A DNA stretch of 64,000 nucleotides, from contig JABUQX010002402.1 of assembly GCA_015478945.1 (NCBI GenBank), positions 1 through 64,000 of the forward strand, read 5' to 3'. This DNA is from Trachelipus rathkii (taxonomy: Eukaryota > Arthropoda > Malacostraca > Isopoda > Trachelipodidae). The notes beneath the pieces were generated by a model, which had not been told where the DNA came from, made no database searches, and worked only from the letters and a program-made list of their open reading frames with translations. The translations under genes were made by a program, and so were the position numbers. How positions within the stretch are numbered: the stretch's first letter is position 1; each line of letters opens with the position of its first letter. Positions 36,841-51,169 of this stretch are shown piece after piece.

Positions 36841-39800
36841 TATTTTAACGAGAAATTTGTAACTCATTCTCATTCAATTTGGCTTCCTGGGTTTAATTAG
36901 TGAATCGACCGAAACCGAGAATGAAATAAGCTTAACAGAAGCCAAATATAGATCGATGTTGTCATACGTCATTCCCTCAATTTTGGCTTTCGGTCTCGAA
37001 AGTTGTAACCGAAAAATCGATAGTTGTAAGAAATCAAAATCTATCATACTTAGAATAACCTAAAGGTTGCAAATAGTACAACGTAGTAAGTTTCTACAAC
37101 ATACTTTAATTTCAACCTGTTTAGGTCATACAAGTTTGAAAATATAAGCCTGTCAATTATTATGGCATCTTACACTTCTGGAAATTTCCGATCTAATTTC
37201 TAAGTTTTGGAAACAGAGATTCAAATTTGGTTGCCAAAAAAAACGCATAAAATGTAAACGCACTAAAAGGGAACGTTACCTTGTGAATTTTAAAAATTCG
37301 TAAAAAAAAAAAAATAAAGGAGTATAAATGGCAATTTTAATCTATCAATTAGTTATGACCCACTGTAGGGAGGCCGCTAGTTTACGGCTAAATTCCGTTA
37401 TTTTTTTTTAATTTCTGTTGGAAAAATTTCGTAAAGGGAACGATCAATTTAAATTTTTTGGCGAAAAGCCATAATAAAGGGAACGGGTTTTTCGTTCCAT
37501 CACCTCACCCAAAGGGGGAACACTTAGGGTTTTTTTCCGGAAATTTTGAAACTTGTCCCAGGAACCCCCCGTACCCCCTTAAACTTATGAGGAGTACCTA
37601 AGGACCCTACGACTGATTTTAGTTTTACGATATCTCAAATTATTCCTGGGTTATTGCCACGTGTTGCAGCCATGTTTAGATTTTTGATTTCTTTAGCACC
37701 AAATTGGCCATTTCCGATATATTTATTTCATTTTTCAAAAAAAGTTACAAATTACCATTTTTAGAGGAAAATATCTTTCCAGGTACGTGAAGTAAGGGGC
37801 TGCAGGTCATACAGTTTTGAATATATAAACATGGCTGCATGGCATCTTCGTTAAAAAGAGAGAAATCGACCGAATGAGAATGAGTTAGACTTAGCCGAAG
37901 CCGAGAAGTCGATAGTTGTAACTCATTCTCATTCAATTTTGCTTCCTGGGTTTAATTAGTGAATCGACCGAACGAGAATGAGATAGACTTAGCAGAAGCC
38001 AAAAAAAATCGATAGTTGTAACTCATTCTCATTCATTTTGCTTTCGGTCTCGAAAGTTGTAACCGAAAAATCGATAGTTGTATCTCATTACAAAATCTAT
38101 CATACTTAGAATAATCAATATATAAGGTATACATAATTAGTTAAACATAACGTATAAAGATACTAACACATTACTATTTAATATTTTATATAATTCAACC
38201 TTGATTAGGTCTATACAAGTTTGAAATATATAGCCCTGTACATAATTATTATGTAATAGTCATCTTATACATAACTTCTGGAAATTTCCTGATCTATGCA
38301 ATAATTCTTTGTGAAGTTAAATAGGGTAAACAAGAAGATACATATATTTTATGTGGTCCTAAAAAATATATAACGCATATAATATTAAATCGCACTAAAG
38401 GAACATATACCTATATATATATTGTGAAATTATTAAAATTAGATATAAAGAAAAAAAAATAATGGTCGTACGTATAAAATATGTACAATTATTCAAAAAG
38501 ATATGTAAGTAGTATTATCTTTTAAATTATGAGCTATAGGACTCACGTATCTATACGTTTAATAGGCCTATACTAATTACCCGTTATTTATTTTATATTA
38601 TTTCTGGTGAAAAAATTTCTAAAGGGAACGATCAATTTATAATTTTTGGCTCAGAAAATAAGTCACCATAATAAAAGGGATCAGGTTATTTATATCGTTC
38701 CTCACATTCACCTATAACCTATATACTAAAAGGGGGTACACTATTTGAGGTTTATTATTTTTTCCTGGAAATTTTTTTGAAACTTATAGTCCCTAAGGAA
38801 CCCCTATACCTAGTTATAACCTAATATACTAACCCTATTATAAACTTATGAGGAGTACCTATAAAGCGGAGCTTATTAATACGTATAACTGTATTTTTAG
38901 TTTTACGATAATCTATACTCATATTCTAATTATATATACCTTGGATTATTTATAGCCTAATGATATGATTTTAGACCTATATATATATAGCCTCAATGTT
39001 ATATTGGACTTTATATTGGTATTTCTATTATAGCACCTATATAATAATGGGCCATTATCTATTTATACCGAATAATATATATTTTAATTATTCATTTTTA
39101 TTCAAAAAAAAAGTAAAGTTATCAATTACATTTAATGAATCAATTTTCCAATTTTGTTCATGAATTATATTTTCTATTGTTTCTCGCAGGTATGATCGCT
39201 GAAGAATAGTTGCATGAGAGCATTGACGATGGATACAATGACACAAGTATTGAGATATTAATATATATAAAGATCATGGCCAAGCATAGATGGATCTTTT
39301 GTTAATACAATATACTTAAGAAGGTATCGAGAAAGAATTCAGATGCGCGGTATATGAGTTATATTGAAGTTAGTAGATCAAATTAAGCCGAAAAGATAGC
39401 GACCGAAGTAGTTCGATATAGTGTGAGATACTACATTTCTCATCTAAAATTTCAATATGTGATTTCTCTGGAGTACGAATAAATGAATAGTTGGGGAGAT
39501 TTCGAGCGCCTACGCAGGTATGATGGAGCACTAAGACTTAGACAGAAGCCTATATTAGAGAAATTCGTGAGATTAATAGTTGTAAGTACAAGTCAACTTC
39601 TCGCAACATAACATCAGTCTAATTTTGTGTGCAGCAAGTGTATCGACAAGTTACATGATGGTTATATGTATAATTAACCGAAAATTCGAAAACTAAAGAT
39701 TGTGTTATAAGATAAATTCAAACTTCGTTTCAATACTCACTCACTCTTAGAAAAGAATCATACTAAATAAGGAGAGGTATTGCAAACTACGATACAGGTA

Positions 39801-40960
39801 TGGCAGGCCCCTATATCGATGTATAGAAGATGAGAGCATAGTCTCAACAGCTCACTCGAATTAGAATGTAGTTAGATAAGTGTAAGGGTGCATCCACATA
39901 GAGTATTTTGATGAGAGCTATTTTAGAGACGGGTCAATATGATGAGCGTATCTTGGACACTTCTGGAAATGTTCCGATCTAAAGTACTTGTTGTGGAAAG
40001 ATATAGGGAATAGCTATATTTGCATTAGTATGAAAGGTTATGTCGCATCCTAATATAGTGAAACTACGTTGCTCATAGAACTATAATTAGGATACTAGCC
40101 TACTATATAAGGGAACGTTATCCACAGTTTGATGAATTGTAATTTCACTAAAAAAAATGGTAATCAGCTGAACCAAGCAAGCGAGATGTCTCATATTAAA
40201 AAAAGGGAGAATATAATAACGAAAAAAATTAAAGTTCTTAAAAGGTCAGTTGACGTACATGCAAAATCACTGACAAAAATCTACTCTTAATAGATAAGAT
40301 TATACGATCTTCTCTTGACGGTTCGTAGAAAAGGCTAGACAGTATGGCATCTTCTATAGTTTTAACGGTCTCACCATACTCCGAATATTATTTTTGTCTT
40401 GTATAATTCTAAGGTATAAGGTATATATACACACTTTATCCCTAAAAGGGTATAAGGGATGAGAGTTTAGGTAAATTTGATAAGCAGCACAGATTTTTAA
40501 GTCTGATTAAACTAGTGGTTTTTCCCTTCGTCTTCACATTCGTCAACCGTATATATTACCTATCAATAGGGGGAAATACATTAGGGTTTTTTTTCTCGGA
40601 AATTTTTGAGATAACTGTCTACCAGTGAAACTCATACTAACCCCGTACCTCATATATAATATATACACCTTATAAACTATTATAGATGAGAGTTACTCAT
40701 AAGGATACTACTACTAACGCCCTGATATTTAGTTTTTTTATAACGATATCTCATAATATATTAATTACCTGGGTATTATTGCCAACGTTGTTGCCTATAG
40801 CCTCTATAACTGATTTAATTAAATTGATATGGTTATCTAAGTTTAGTGATTTTATTAGTCAGATATGCCTTTTATAGGGTCTGTTCTATTATCGTTATAA
40901 TAAATATAAAAATAATAATATAGATTAAAAATTTTATATAGGAAAAAAAAATAAGTAAGT
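36841..40960. repeat. Spacer repeat, three tandem copies of about 1.1-1.4 kb
   Basis: Copy 1 (about 36,850-37,915) is clean. Copy 2 (about 37,915-39,190) and copy 3 (about 39,560-40,960) repeat the same landmarks with growing noise. In order these are TAACTCATTCTCATTC, TTAGTGAATCGACCGAA, GAAAGTTGTAACCGAAAAATCG, TTTAGGTCATACAAGTTTG, TTCTGGAAATTTCCGATCT, AAAAGGGAACGTTACC, GGGAACGATCAATTTA, CCAAAGGGGGAACACTTAGG, CTTATGAGGAGTACC and GATTTTAGTTTTACGATAT. CTCATTCTC and GAGAATGAG form an inverted pair about 50 bp apart. No gene is seen. Confidence 0.82.
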
Positions 40961-42270
40961 TAGAATAAAGATCGAAACTAGCGAAAAAACTGAATTTTTA
41001 AAACGAAGAAATCACTGTACTCACTCACTTTACCAGAACCGCGACACAGTCATCCTCATGATACTTAGTCATACGTTCTAATGAATCTCACCTATATCAG
41101 ACGCTCATAGTATGCCTCATATCCAGAACCTAACGTAGTATACGCCCTTCCCAGAACGCCGAAACAACTTCCAGTATCGCGACTCACCTGCCTAACTGCA
41201 TCTAGACTAGCATGTTCTTAGAACCTGTTAGAGCATACTTCACAGAACCACTGACTACTCCTCTCTAGAATACCTAACTGTACACGTTAACAGAAACTGC
41301 ACGTTCTAGATACCTAGACGCTCCCTCCAGAACCGCGCACTCATCCAGAACCTCAGTTTCAGCGATTCCTACCCTAGTCTCCCATATACTATTAATAATC
41401 TACGCTATAATAATGATAATACCGTTATTAAATTTGAGTGTGTTTCTAAGTTCATTTATGAGTCCCTCGATGTGGTCTGGTTTAACGTATAAAAATTGAT
41501 TACGAATTTTTTAGAGAAAAATGATAAAAAAGTTAAGTAATCGAACCTAGCGAAAAAACCCTTGTAATTTAATAACTAGATGAAAAATCACTACTATATG
41601 CAGCTACTAGTCTATACCTCTACTATTAATATACTAGAACTAGCGCACACCCTCAGATAAACACTAGCGCAACATATTTATATAATATATAATAGCCTAC
41701 TCATACAGACCTGATAATCACCTTCCTCAGAACCATATCAAGTCACACTGTACTATCACAAGAACCGCAATGTTCTATATATGAACTCAGCGCAAATCTC
41801 CAGTAATCACTATAACGCTACTATCCTACTCAGATACTCAACCGGCACGCTCTCCTAGAATCCGTACTACTAGTTTCTAGTATAACGCCGCGCTCCCTCT
41901 CCAGTAAACCGCGCACTCCTTCACAGAATCAGCGTTCACGTTCCCACGTCTCCACTTATTAATTCCCGCATAATATGGAACGTTTTTAAATAATTTGTGG
42001 TTTCTTAAAGTTATTCATTATTTGTCTGATATGTTAGTTGTTAATTGTTTATCGGATAAAATATCGAGTATTTCGAAGTTTATTTTAGGAATAAAAGAAA
42101 AAAAGTAAAGATCGAACCTGGGAGAGGGAAAAAACTTGATATATTTTATAATAACACAGAGAAAACTAGCTGAACCTCCAGAATTCAGCGCACCCCATAC
42201 GGGATGGCCAAGCGAGACACAACCAAATCATCAGTATGCACAAAAATACAGATGACGATACTTTGTTAAC
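40961..42270. repeat. Second GC-rich minisatellite block (noisy)
   Basis: Recognisable but corrupted units: GCGAAAAAACTGAATTTTTA, CCAGAACCGCG, CGTTCTAGATACC, GCTCCCTCCAGAACCGCGCA and TTTGTGTGTTTCTAAGTTCAT-type landmarks. Short insertions such as ACTA, TATA and CTCA interrupt nearly every motif. Confidence 0.75.
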
Positions 42271-45200
42271 CTCTAAGATTCTTTTTAGACAGACCAATTC
42301 TCCTCGATATCTTCTTTGATTTTATCGACACGAGACTCTCTCTCTATGTATATCGCATATATATCTCTTATTGAGATATCTGTCGTCTATATTCAATTTT
42401 CTTTAATATATTATACCTATCTGCTTATCTATTTTTTTGCATCACTTACAGTCGAAGTAATCCAAACTATCAATACGGCACGAAGCATAAACCACAGTAT
42501 AAACAATAGCACAGTTATTCTATTGTTAATGACGCGTTGTCGAGAATTATATTTTTTCATACTTGAACGTGTCGCTACCAAACTATTGGCATTGGTACCT
42601 ACCGAGGTAGCTAACGTCTTCTCACTCAGTGTTCCTCGGCTCTCTGCTCTCCTACATTTATTCCTGTCTCAGACATTAGGATAAGATTTTGAAACCCGAG
42701 ACTTACGTTTGCTCTTATAGATTTAACTATAAGGATTGCTAGATATACCTCTAAACTCGTCTCCACTATTATGCGGCATAGTACACAAGTATTGTGAATA
42801 TACGTTATTATTAATTTTGTTGTGTTTTACTATAGTTTCACGTTATAGTACTGAGAATGTATGTTAGGTGCTAGGTATTGTGTAAGATAATTGAGATATC
42901 TACGACAAATCTTGTTAGCATATTCCTCTCTTCTTTATGATATAAGAAAAGACGCAAAAAAAAGTAAGAGAGGAGAGGAGAAGCGTCGCTGCGACAGAGA
43001 AAAAGACCACACTGAGTAAATTTTTTTATATATGACGAATTCGCAGATAAGAATAGAGCGAAGTGTTGACCTAGATACCCGTCCACCGCAATCCGCGGCC
43101 TGTCTTCAAGGTCACACCTTCACTAGTTACATATCGCTAGCTCTACTTTATCTACTCTCGAGGAACTTTTGCCTGGGGACATTCACGCACGCGTCTCCAA
43201 AGAGCAGCGCGTCTTGTCGTCTCTAAATTTTTATATGGTTCGAGCTGGGACATGTCTAAAAAGGACCACTCCCCTCCAGAACACGCGTCGGCCGCTCCTT
43301 TCTTACAAGTATTAACCTACACTGCTCACCTTCTATTATGACTAGTGAACCTGGACAGATTCGTCAGAGGGGTCAATGCCTGCGGTTGCATATAATCTTG
43401 CTCTCATATACCTTGTTAATCCTCGATCTCTACTCACTATATAATTCGCAAGTATTGAGAAATTATGATCGTTCTCTAGAGTATTTGTGGCTTAGCATTT
43501 AGTCCAAGTTGGTGTGTGTCCTGAGAGAGTTAGTATTGGTCTGTTTCGCACTTATATAAATCTTGTGAGATATTAACGAGAGTAATCTTGTGTGAACGAT
43601 ATTATAAGAGAGGGACCAGCAAGAGGTTGTCTATGATTTATGTAATATCTCTATTGGCTTGACTGGGGTCCGACTAAAAAAAGAGACGTATGAAATTGTT
43701 GGTTAATCCTCGAGATCTGATCTCCTTCGACTTTATTACTGCAGATATCACGCTGGTAGAGCGCAGCCCTTCCTCAAGAACCGAGGGGAGAGAGTCGCGG
43801 CTCTCCTCGATACCACTCTTAAATGTCGCACTTCTTTTTAATATATATACGCTAGTCTGTCACGCTCATTATTCATTCCTCAAGTATTAGGTCGCGAGGC
43901 TGCACAGCTCCGTATACGCATCGGCCTAGTTCTCGGATCCTTAATATATCCATGACATAATAGCTCTGACGATTTATTATTAATTATTATATATTGTGGG
44001 TTTGCCTTAGAGAGACATTTCTTCGAGATTATGTGATTCCAATGCTATCTCCTTTTTATTTATTTAATTTTTTAATGGAGATATGTTGTAACTGGGCACG
44101 GCTCTTACATGAGTGACTATTTCGCCACGCGACACCTCTTACTTAGTTTACATTTCCATTTTGCTTTACTCGATCTTATTTGGGTCTTGACTGGGGACTC
44201 GTTAGAAGCGGTTAGTCTCGCAACGGCTGTTCTCTCTTGCATGTACACGGAAAATATCTTAAACCTCCTCAGATATATATCATATAATTAAACCGAAGCA
44301 GCTCTTGCTACTTCCACGATCCGAGCTCAGGCTTGGGTTCTCCAGTCACACCCGTCTCTCATAGCACAGTATGCAGAGAGATACACTTCCTCCTACGAGA
44401 AGTCAGCCATGGATCTCATTTAGACAGATGCTCCAGTGACACGGAATAAGAGGATACCATTTATATATGGTACCTGTATATACGCTGTGCTATTGAAGCA
44501 CCTCCTCGAATGTCGCAGTCATTCAGTCAATCACATTAATAAATATAATATTTATTTTAAAAAAAATGTATCATATCCTTGACCGATTAGGGCCTACCTA
44601 GACTGTCCGTCAACCAATAATAATTAATAATTAAGCTTTTTGGCCCCTCTCGAAGAATATTACCATTACTAACACTATTATATATTTTAATCAATTATGA
44701 GCTTGGTAAATTACAATCCCCGCACGGTGAGGAACGCCGTAAATAGGTCACTCAATAGAAAGCACTGTCCCTCAGATCATAACGCCAATATACTCAAGTT
44801 TATAATTCTGAGAGTGAGATAGAGTATGTCATAATACAAAGCGTCCGCAACTGAGGAACGCCCCTACTAAGAATGTTTGTACAAAGGCAACATTCTCATT
44901 TAATAAAACACACGTACTCAATCAGGATGTTATCATCCCGCTATGCGTTCCTTATTGTTGAGACACGTGAAACTCTAGCTAATTTCGAGAGATAATTGAA
45001 TATATTAGAAACGAACGCATTGGGAGTGATTGCTCTAGACAGAAGTCTGTGCGAACTCTACTTCTCTCTATTAAGTAAGAAAAGGTAGCCATATATGAAA
45101 GAATATATATCTTATGATAATATGAAACGCTCACTAGAGAATTTCTTGACTCAGATTCTATAAGTCACCACTATTAACTGAGATAGAAACATAAAATTAA

Positions 45201-46735
45201 TTATAATAAAAACCGAAAACTCAAGCAAATATGAAAAATTCATCTCGTCACACACACACTAAGAATGTACTTAATGAAACTCGCATATAGATAAAACAAT
45301 ACTAAATTCGATACATTCACGGTAAGAAAGTTCCCACTCATGGTCTGGAGATATAATTATAGCACTGTCCCAGTGACACATAATAAAAATTATGGATATC
45401 AATATGTAGTTATGTCGAGCAATTAGATGTATGAGGTGCCTCCTTATCGAGATGTCTCAAGGTTCGCTAACTTAATCATAAAAATTCTCATTAAGATACA
45501 TAAAATAATAGGCTTATCCTCTTGTTGTGATATATTATAATATATAGTTGTGAAAATAAATGATAGAGTATCTTCATGCATTACGAGAATGAAAAATAGA
45601 AGCCTATAACAAGAAGCGCAAAAAAGAGACTGCCTTAGCGCAGTTACGCTTTGTAACACCAATCATCATCATTCACATTTTCAATTTAATTATAGATATA
45701 TTCTCAGAGGTTCACATCGAAAGTATCGCTTAGTCACACCGGCCTCTAGAATGGTGTCATAATATATCGTTAAATTCAAATAGAGTTGTAAGAAATAATA
45801 ATTCCAGAGCCCGCGATAGAGACATCTATCTTAGAAACTTCGCTAATCTTGTACGCAATACCCATAATATCTACAATAATAGGTTTTAAAGAGATATATA
45901 CATATTTTTAGTTTATAAAATTATGATGTAATGTGCGTAACAACATACTTTAAATTTTCTCAGACACTCGCTTGGTGCCATGATCTCAAGAGTAGGTTGA
46001 AACTCAGATGACGGCCTTCTAAAGTCATATATATATTTATATTTGCGTTATACTTTACATTACTCTTCTCGTTTTGATATGAACTGGATTCAGTAATGTA
46101 TAGGTCTTCTCGCCGATTGAGGGAGACTATCGTGAACAATGATAAAGATATCAGATAAATTGGCATTGCCTAATATAAACAATATCTAGCTCATATTTGA
46201 GAATAAATTTATTCACCGCGTTATATATACATTATTGTGTAACTGGTGTTGACTGGGATATTCTAGAGGGCCCAATGCTGCTTTTACTTCAAATTTATTA
46301 AATATATAGAAGTTGTGACGTAGAAAAAATAATGGTCTCGGGAGAACCACGGTCATAAAATATAGCACACCATTTCAAATCTGAGACACTTATGTCACTG
46401 TAACAGTATTCTGTATTAGCGTAATGTTTAAGTAGCATAGTTTTCATGGGACACGTTCTAAGAGGGAGATATGTAGAGGCTCTTCTCGTTATATATTATT
46501 TATTTATTTTTATATACTATGTTGTGATATTATTGGGTCGAAACTATCAGAAAAATGTGAAATATGTAATAAGCAACATTGTCTATAGTTTTTTGGTAAG
46601 TAAGATATTAAGTCCATATTTATTAATTATAAGGCATTATGGGTTGACTGGAGTAGGATTACCTAAGAGGTGGCTCTAATATTTGCGAGCTCTCTAAATC
46701 ATTATAATTACTATCTCTGAGCTCCGCATAGGAGA
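42271..46735. other. Very noisy satellite-derived sequence
   Basis: Faint traces of the minisatellite block (CTCCACTATTATGCGGCATA near 42,761; CCAGAACACGCG near 43,275; GTTGGTGTG...GTCTGTTTCG near 43,510) are scattered in otherwise unrecognisable sequence. Open frames such as 42,316-42,684 overlap this noise and carry no domain signal, so I do not call them genes. Confidence 0.5.
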
Positions 46736-49700
46736 GAACACGTTCACGGGTTATTTTTACCAAGGGAATCTTATTTGGTAATACTTTTGTACACGCTACT
46801 TATTGGAACCCCTTCACGTACTAACCCACATTAAACTTATGAGTGTATTACCATATTTTAGGTAGGCTATGACTGAGCGCTTAGCAATTTTGGTTCTTTC
46901 TTAAGGAGATTTATCCCTTATTTATTCTCATGTATGTTTCGCACTTGGGACATATTTGACCAGGGTCACAGTGTGATGTCTCTATGAACTCATGTTTTAG
47001 TATATTTTTATGAGTATATTCATTATATAGTGCTATCGATAAATTGGGCGGACTCAGTCTATCCGATAGAACTATCCACTATAATAACGGCTTCCTAAAG
47101 AGTATTTACTCATTATTTTCACTCAAAATAAAGTTACAATTAGAGTACCGATATCTTGGGTACTATAGTATATCGAAAAAAGAGCTCTAATTGTCCGGGG
47201 TACGCTGCATAGTAAAGTGTGGCTTATGTTATGGTATCAGGTTGACTGGGAAGTCATGAATTATGTGGATATATGACGCTCACGCTATCTTAGTATAATA
47301 CATGGCTTGCAATGGCATCTTCGTCTTATAAATATATAAAGGAGGATGGAGAAATCTGAGGCCGACCACTCGTAAATGAGAGGAGTTAGAAGTTGCAACT
47401 GTTACGTCAGTATATACTTCACTCCGTAGAACTTAATTACGAATTATTAGTTATGTTAGTGTCTCTTGATAACTCTTGAGTCACCATTCTTAGGCTTTCA
47501 ACGTGGGTTTAACTATATGTGGAAGATCGCATCGCAAGATACCGATAGCCCATTGAGTAGTTATATTAAGTTATCTTTAGCACTCAGGAAATGCTCGCGA
47601 CCATCGGGAAGCATATACTTCGAGTAAGGGCTCTCTATAATAGCTCAGTCGCTTTTTCATATATTATTTCTTTCAATAATTTTTGACTTCACTTTTGTCA
47701 TGTGCACTTTTTGCTACTTACTCTCCTTCCCATGAAATTGTGTGGTCTTCTTAGAATATATTAAATTTATCTTATTTCACTCAATCTTATAGAATAAACA
47801 ATCTAATTAACTGAAATTTAAAATTTAATTTTGTTACTTAAGTTCCTAATTTTATGGGTTGAATGAACTTGACTCTAGATTGGAATTCTTCTCTCTTCCT
47901 TTACTATATATATATTATATTATTAACGTAGTAAGTATTCACATAATACAACTCATACTTTAAAATTTCCACCTGTAAGGTCATTAACAAAGTTTTGTAA
48001 ATAACTATTAGTATGCCTGTCAATATATATTAATGAGTTTGATATCTTTCATCATTCTGGATAATTTTAGTCTCATGATCATAATATTACTTTTATATGT
48101 GTAATAAATGGGAACAATAGTAACGAATAAGCCTGAGTGCCAACTAAACACCGCATAATATAATTAATAATTAGCACTAAAAGGATAACGTTTACCTATA
48201 AGTAATATATATTGTGAATTTAATAATAATTCTGTTAGAAAAAAATATATATGGTCGTACGTTATTTAATATGTACCTAAATTTCAATCCATCGATTAGG
48301 TATGACCTACTGTAAGGAGGTATGCTAGTTTACGGCCTTAAAATTCCTCGTATTTATATTTTTTTTTTATTTCTGTGGTAAAAATGTCTAAAAGGGATAA
48401 GATCAATTTATAATATTTTATTGCCGAAAAGTACCTATAAATATATAAAAGGGATAATAGGTTATTATTATCAGTTCTACATCACCTTACTACTATACCA
48501 TAAAGGGGAATATCACACTTTAGAGGTTATTTAATTTTCCTAGAGATAAATTTTTAAAACTTGTCCACTAGAGAACCTATACCCTCACGTATACTACGCG
48601 CTTATTATAAACTATATGTAGGAGTTACCTTAAGGTACCTACTATATTATAACGACTAGAATTTTTAGATTTTTAGCACGATATAATCTCAAATTTAAAT
48701 TCCTGAGGTTAATATTTGCCTAAACTACGATGTTTCTTTTTAGTAAGCTGATTGAGAAAATTTATATCTCTATCAACACCAACTTAAAAGGACAATAAAT
48801 TCCGATAAAATAAATATTTTGGTACATTTTTACTATTTATTTTCAAAAAAAATATTATAACAAAATTTTGTTTACTCCTGAAAAGTAGAAATTTTACCGA
48901 CTATGTAATATATTTGGAATTCATTACTCAGTTTCTTTTGAATAATATTATTCATATACTCATGGCAGCATGGCAATCTTATCGTTAAAAAGAGAGAATC
49001 GAATACTCAGATAATTAGAAATGATGAATTTAGATACTTAGTCCAGGAATGCCTAGAAAGTCGATATGTTGTTATACTCATATTCACATTCATAATATTT
49101 ATGGACTTTCCTGGGTTTAATATATAAGTGAATATATCGACTAGAACCGAGAATGAGATAGACTAGACTAAGATAAAGCCTAAAAAATCGATAGTTGTAA
49201 TCATATCATATATTCACTCATTATCAATTTTGAGCATTTCGGTCTGAAAGTTGTAAACCGAAAAAATCCGATAGTTGTAAGAAATTATATTTCAATAGCG
49301 TCGTAGTCACCAGTATATAAGTAGAATAAATAATATCCAAAAAAAGATATCAAACAAATAAAGTACATCAAATATCAATAAAAAATCAAAAAAACAGTCA
49401 ATAAAATGTTGAGATATGTATCTTACAATAAAAATCACTAAACTTATATAATATTTCCACGTCATATCGTACGTGTATATATTTCATGTAAATACAACGA
49501 TTTTGAATAAATATATATAAAGTACTTAGTCATAATTAATATGTAGCATTCATTTACCTTATCTGGGATAATTCCGAATTACTTAAATTCTATGTGTAGA
49601 GTAAGGGAACAAGAAGATCAAATTTGTGCCAAAAAAAACGCATAATACATAATAATTCCAGTTCTTCTGGTGACACTATATTAACACTAATATAAATATT

Positions 49701-50160
49701 ATATTTTGTAGGAATTATTTAAAAAACTTTTCAAGAAACAAAAAAAAATGGTATATCGTATAACGTAATGCCATTTATCAAATCTATGAATTATTTATGT
49801 ACCTCATTGGTTTCACTAGGCACGGCTCTAGTTATATAGCTAATTTCTGCGGATAGTGAGATAGTTTTTTTTTATATATATTTCTGTGTATAGGTAATAA
49901 AAAATTTACATAAATGGGAAATACGATGCAATTAATTAAAATTTTTGGCTGATAATAAAAGCATAATAAATAAAAGGGATAAACAATTCGCGCTCTATTT
50001 TCGTTGCCATCACCTTACCCATTATGCAATCCACCAAAGGGGGAACCACCTTATCTCTAGGTTGTTTCTCCATAGACTTTGGGTCACACCGGGACGATAT
50101 ATAGTGAAACACTGCCTAGCTGGCACCCAAAGAGAGAAGTGTAGACCCATAATATGACGA
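46736..50160. repeat. Further spacer-repeat copies (noisy)
   Basis: Landmarks of the spacer repeat recur: ACTTATGAG near 46,833, CATGGCTTGCAATGGCATCTTCG near 47,300, TTCCACCTGTAAGGTCAT near 47,968, CACTAAAAGGATAACG near 48,175, GGAGGTATGCTAGTTTACGGC near 48,318, CTTGTCCACTAGAGAACC near 48,560, TCCTGGGTTTAAT near 49,107, ATCGATAGTTGTAA near 49,187 and GGGGGAACCACC near 50,039. The order fits two to three copies. Confidence 0.72.
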
Positions 50161-51169
50161 CAGTACGAAAAGAACCATCTCCAAGCCTTATCGCTTCAAC
50201 CTTTATGAGACTGTTAGTTAACCAGTTATAGAGCAGATCGTCGCGTCATAAAAAAATGCCTCGACACCTCTAGTAGAGCTACTGGTTCACTCGAATCATA
50301 TTCGGCCTATCTCTCGACAACTATGTTAGTTGCTTTTGCGCCGCTTTAATTAAGCCCCAGTGGACGTCGCATATGCAACCCATACCCTTTCACAACACCG
50401 CCATGCCCCTTCTATTATGCACCTGTTTCTTTCTACTCATGCGCTCTGGTGTTTCTATAAGTTCCCTATCAGTATTTCTGCTTATGAAGTATGTTCCTCT
50501 TGTTGTCGCTCTTGACTTCTACGCTCACAATATATTTCCGCATTGGATATCTTCTTCTCTTCACGGGAAGGATACAGATTAAGAGACTACTGAGAGACAC
50601 TATTACGCAGATAAAACGAGCATCGTGAGCATTCTCACTAATATCCGAGAACTCGACTCTCTCACCATGCGCCCCAACCACTCTCAACGAGATACTTCAT
50701 TGCAGTCCACGTCATCCCTACGCAACTTGTGTACTCTGTCTCCCAACACAGAACGCGCGCCTCCAAGAACCACCATTTCTGCCTGAATATCGTTTATCTC
50801 CAGCAACCTTTATCAAATTCATACGCTCACCGACCTATCACACGCAGAACCCCGAGCAAGCATTGAGTAGCCATACCGTGAACACATTGTACTTAAGCGG
50901 ACTCTCTATGACTCCAATGAACACTTCCCAGACGATAGTTTCTACTTACGAACGCGCATCATACACATTCACGGTACAGCAACCAACAAACACCGCCTAC
51001 ACTATATCATACAGTAACTACTAATCACACGCCTACTAGATACCGACGTATATTGTACTTAGATACCTCACGCTGCTCATCTATACTATCTACAGTAACG
51101 CTGACACCCTCACCAGAAATATCACTGATAAATCACGTTCCTAACCGTCTCTACATACCTATAATTTAA
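50161..51169. other. Noisy sequence without recognisable content
   Basis: Relatively C-rich, with scattered ACGC and CTCACC motifs that may be decayed minisatellite. No gene, RNA or clear repeat boundary is visible. Confidence 0.45.

Noticed and set aside
42316..42684. 122-codon open frame
   Set aside because: It lies in the insertion-noise region, has no domain signature, and overlaps corrupted satellite traces.
50373..50582. Hydrophobic 69-codon frame resembling a membrane protein
   Set aside because: It is located in corrupted sequence with no recognisable homology, begins without supporting context, and overlaps an equally long frame on the other strand.
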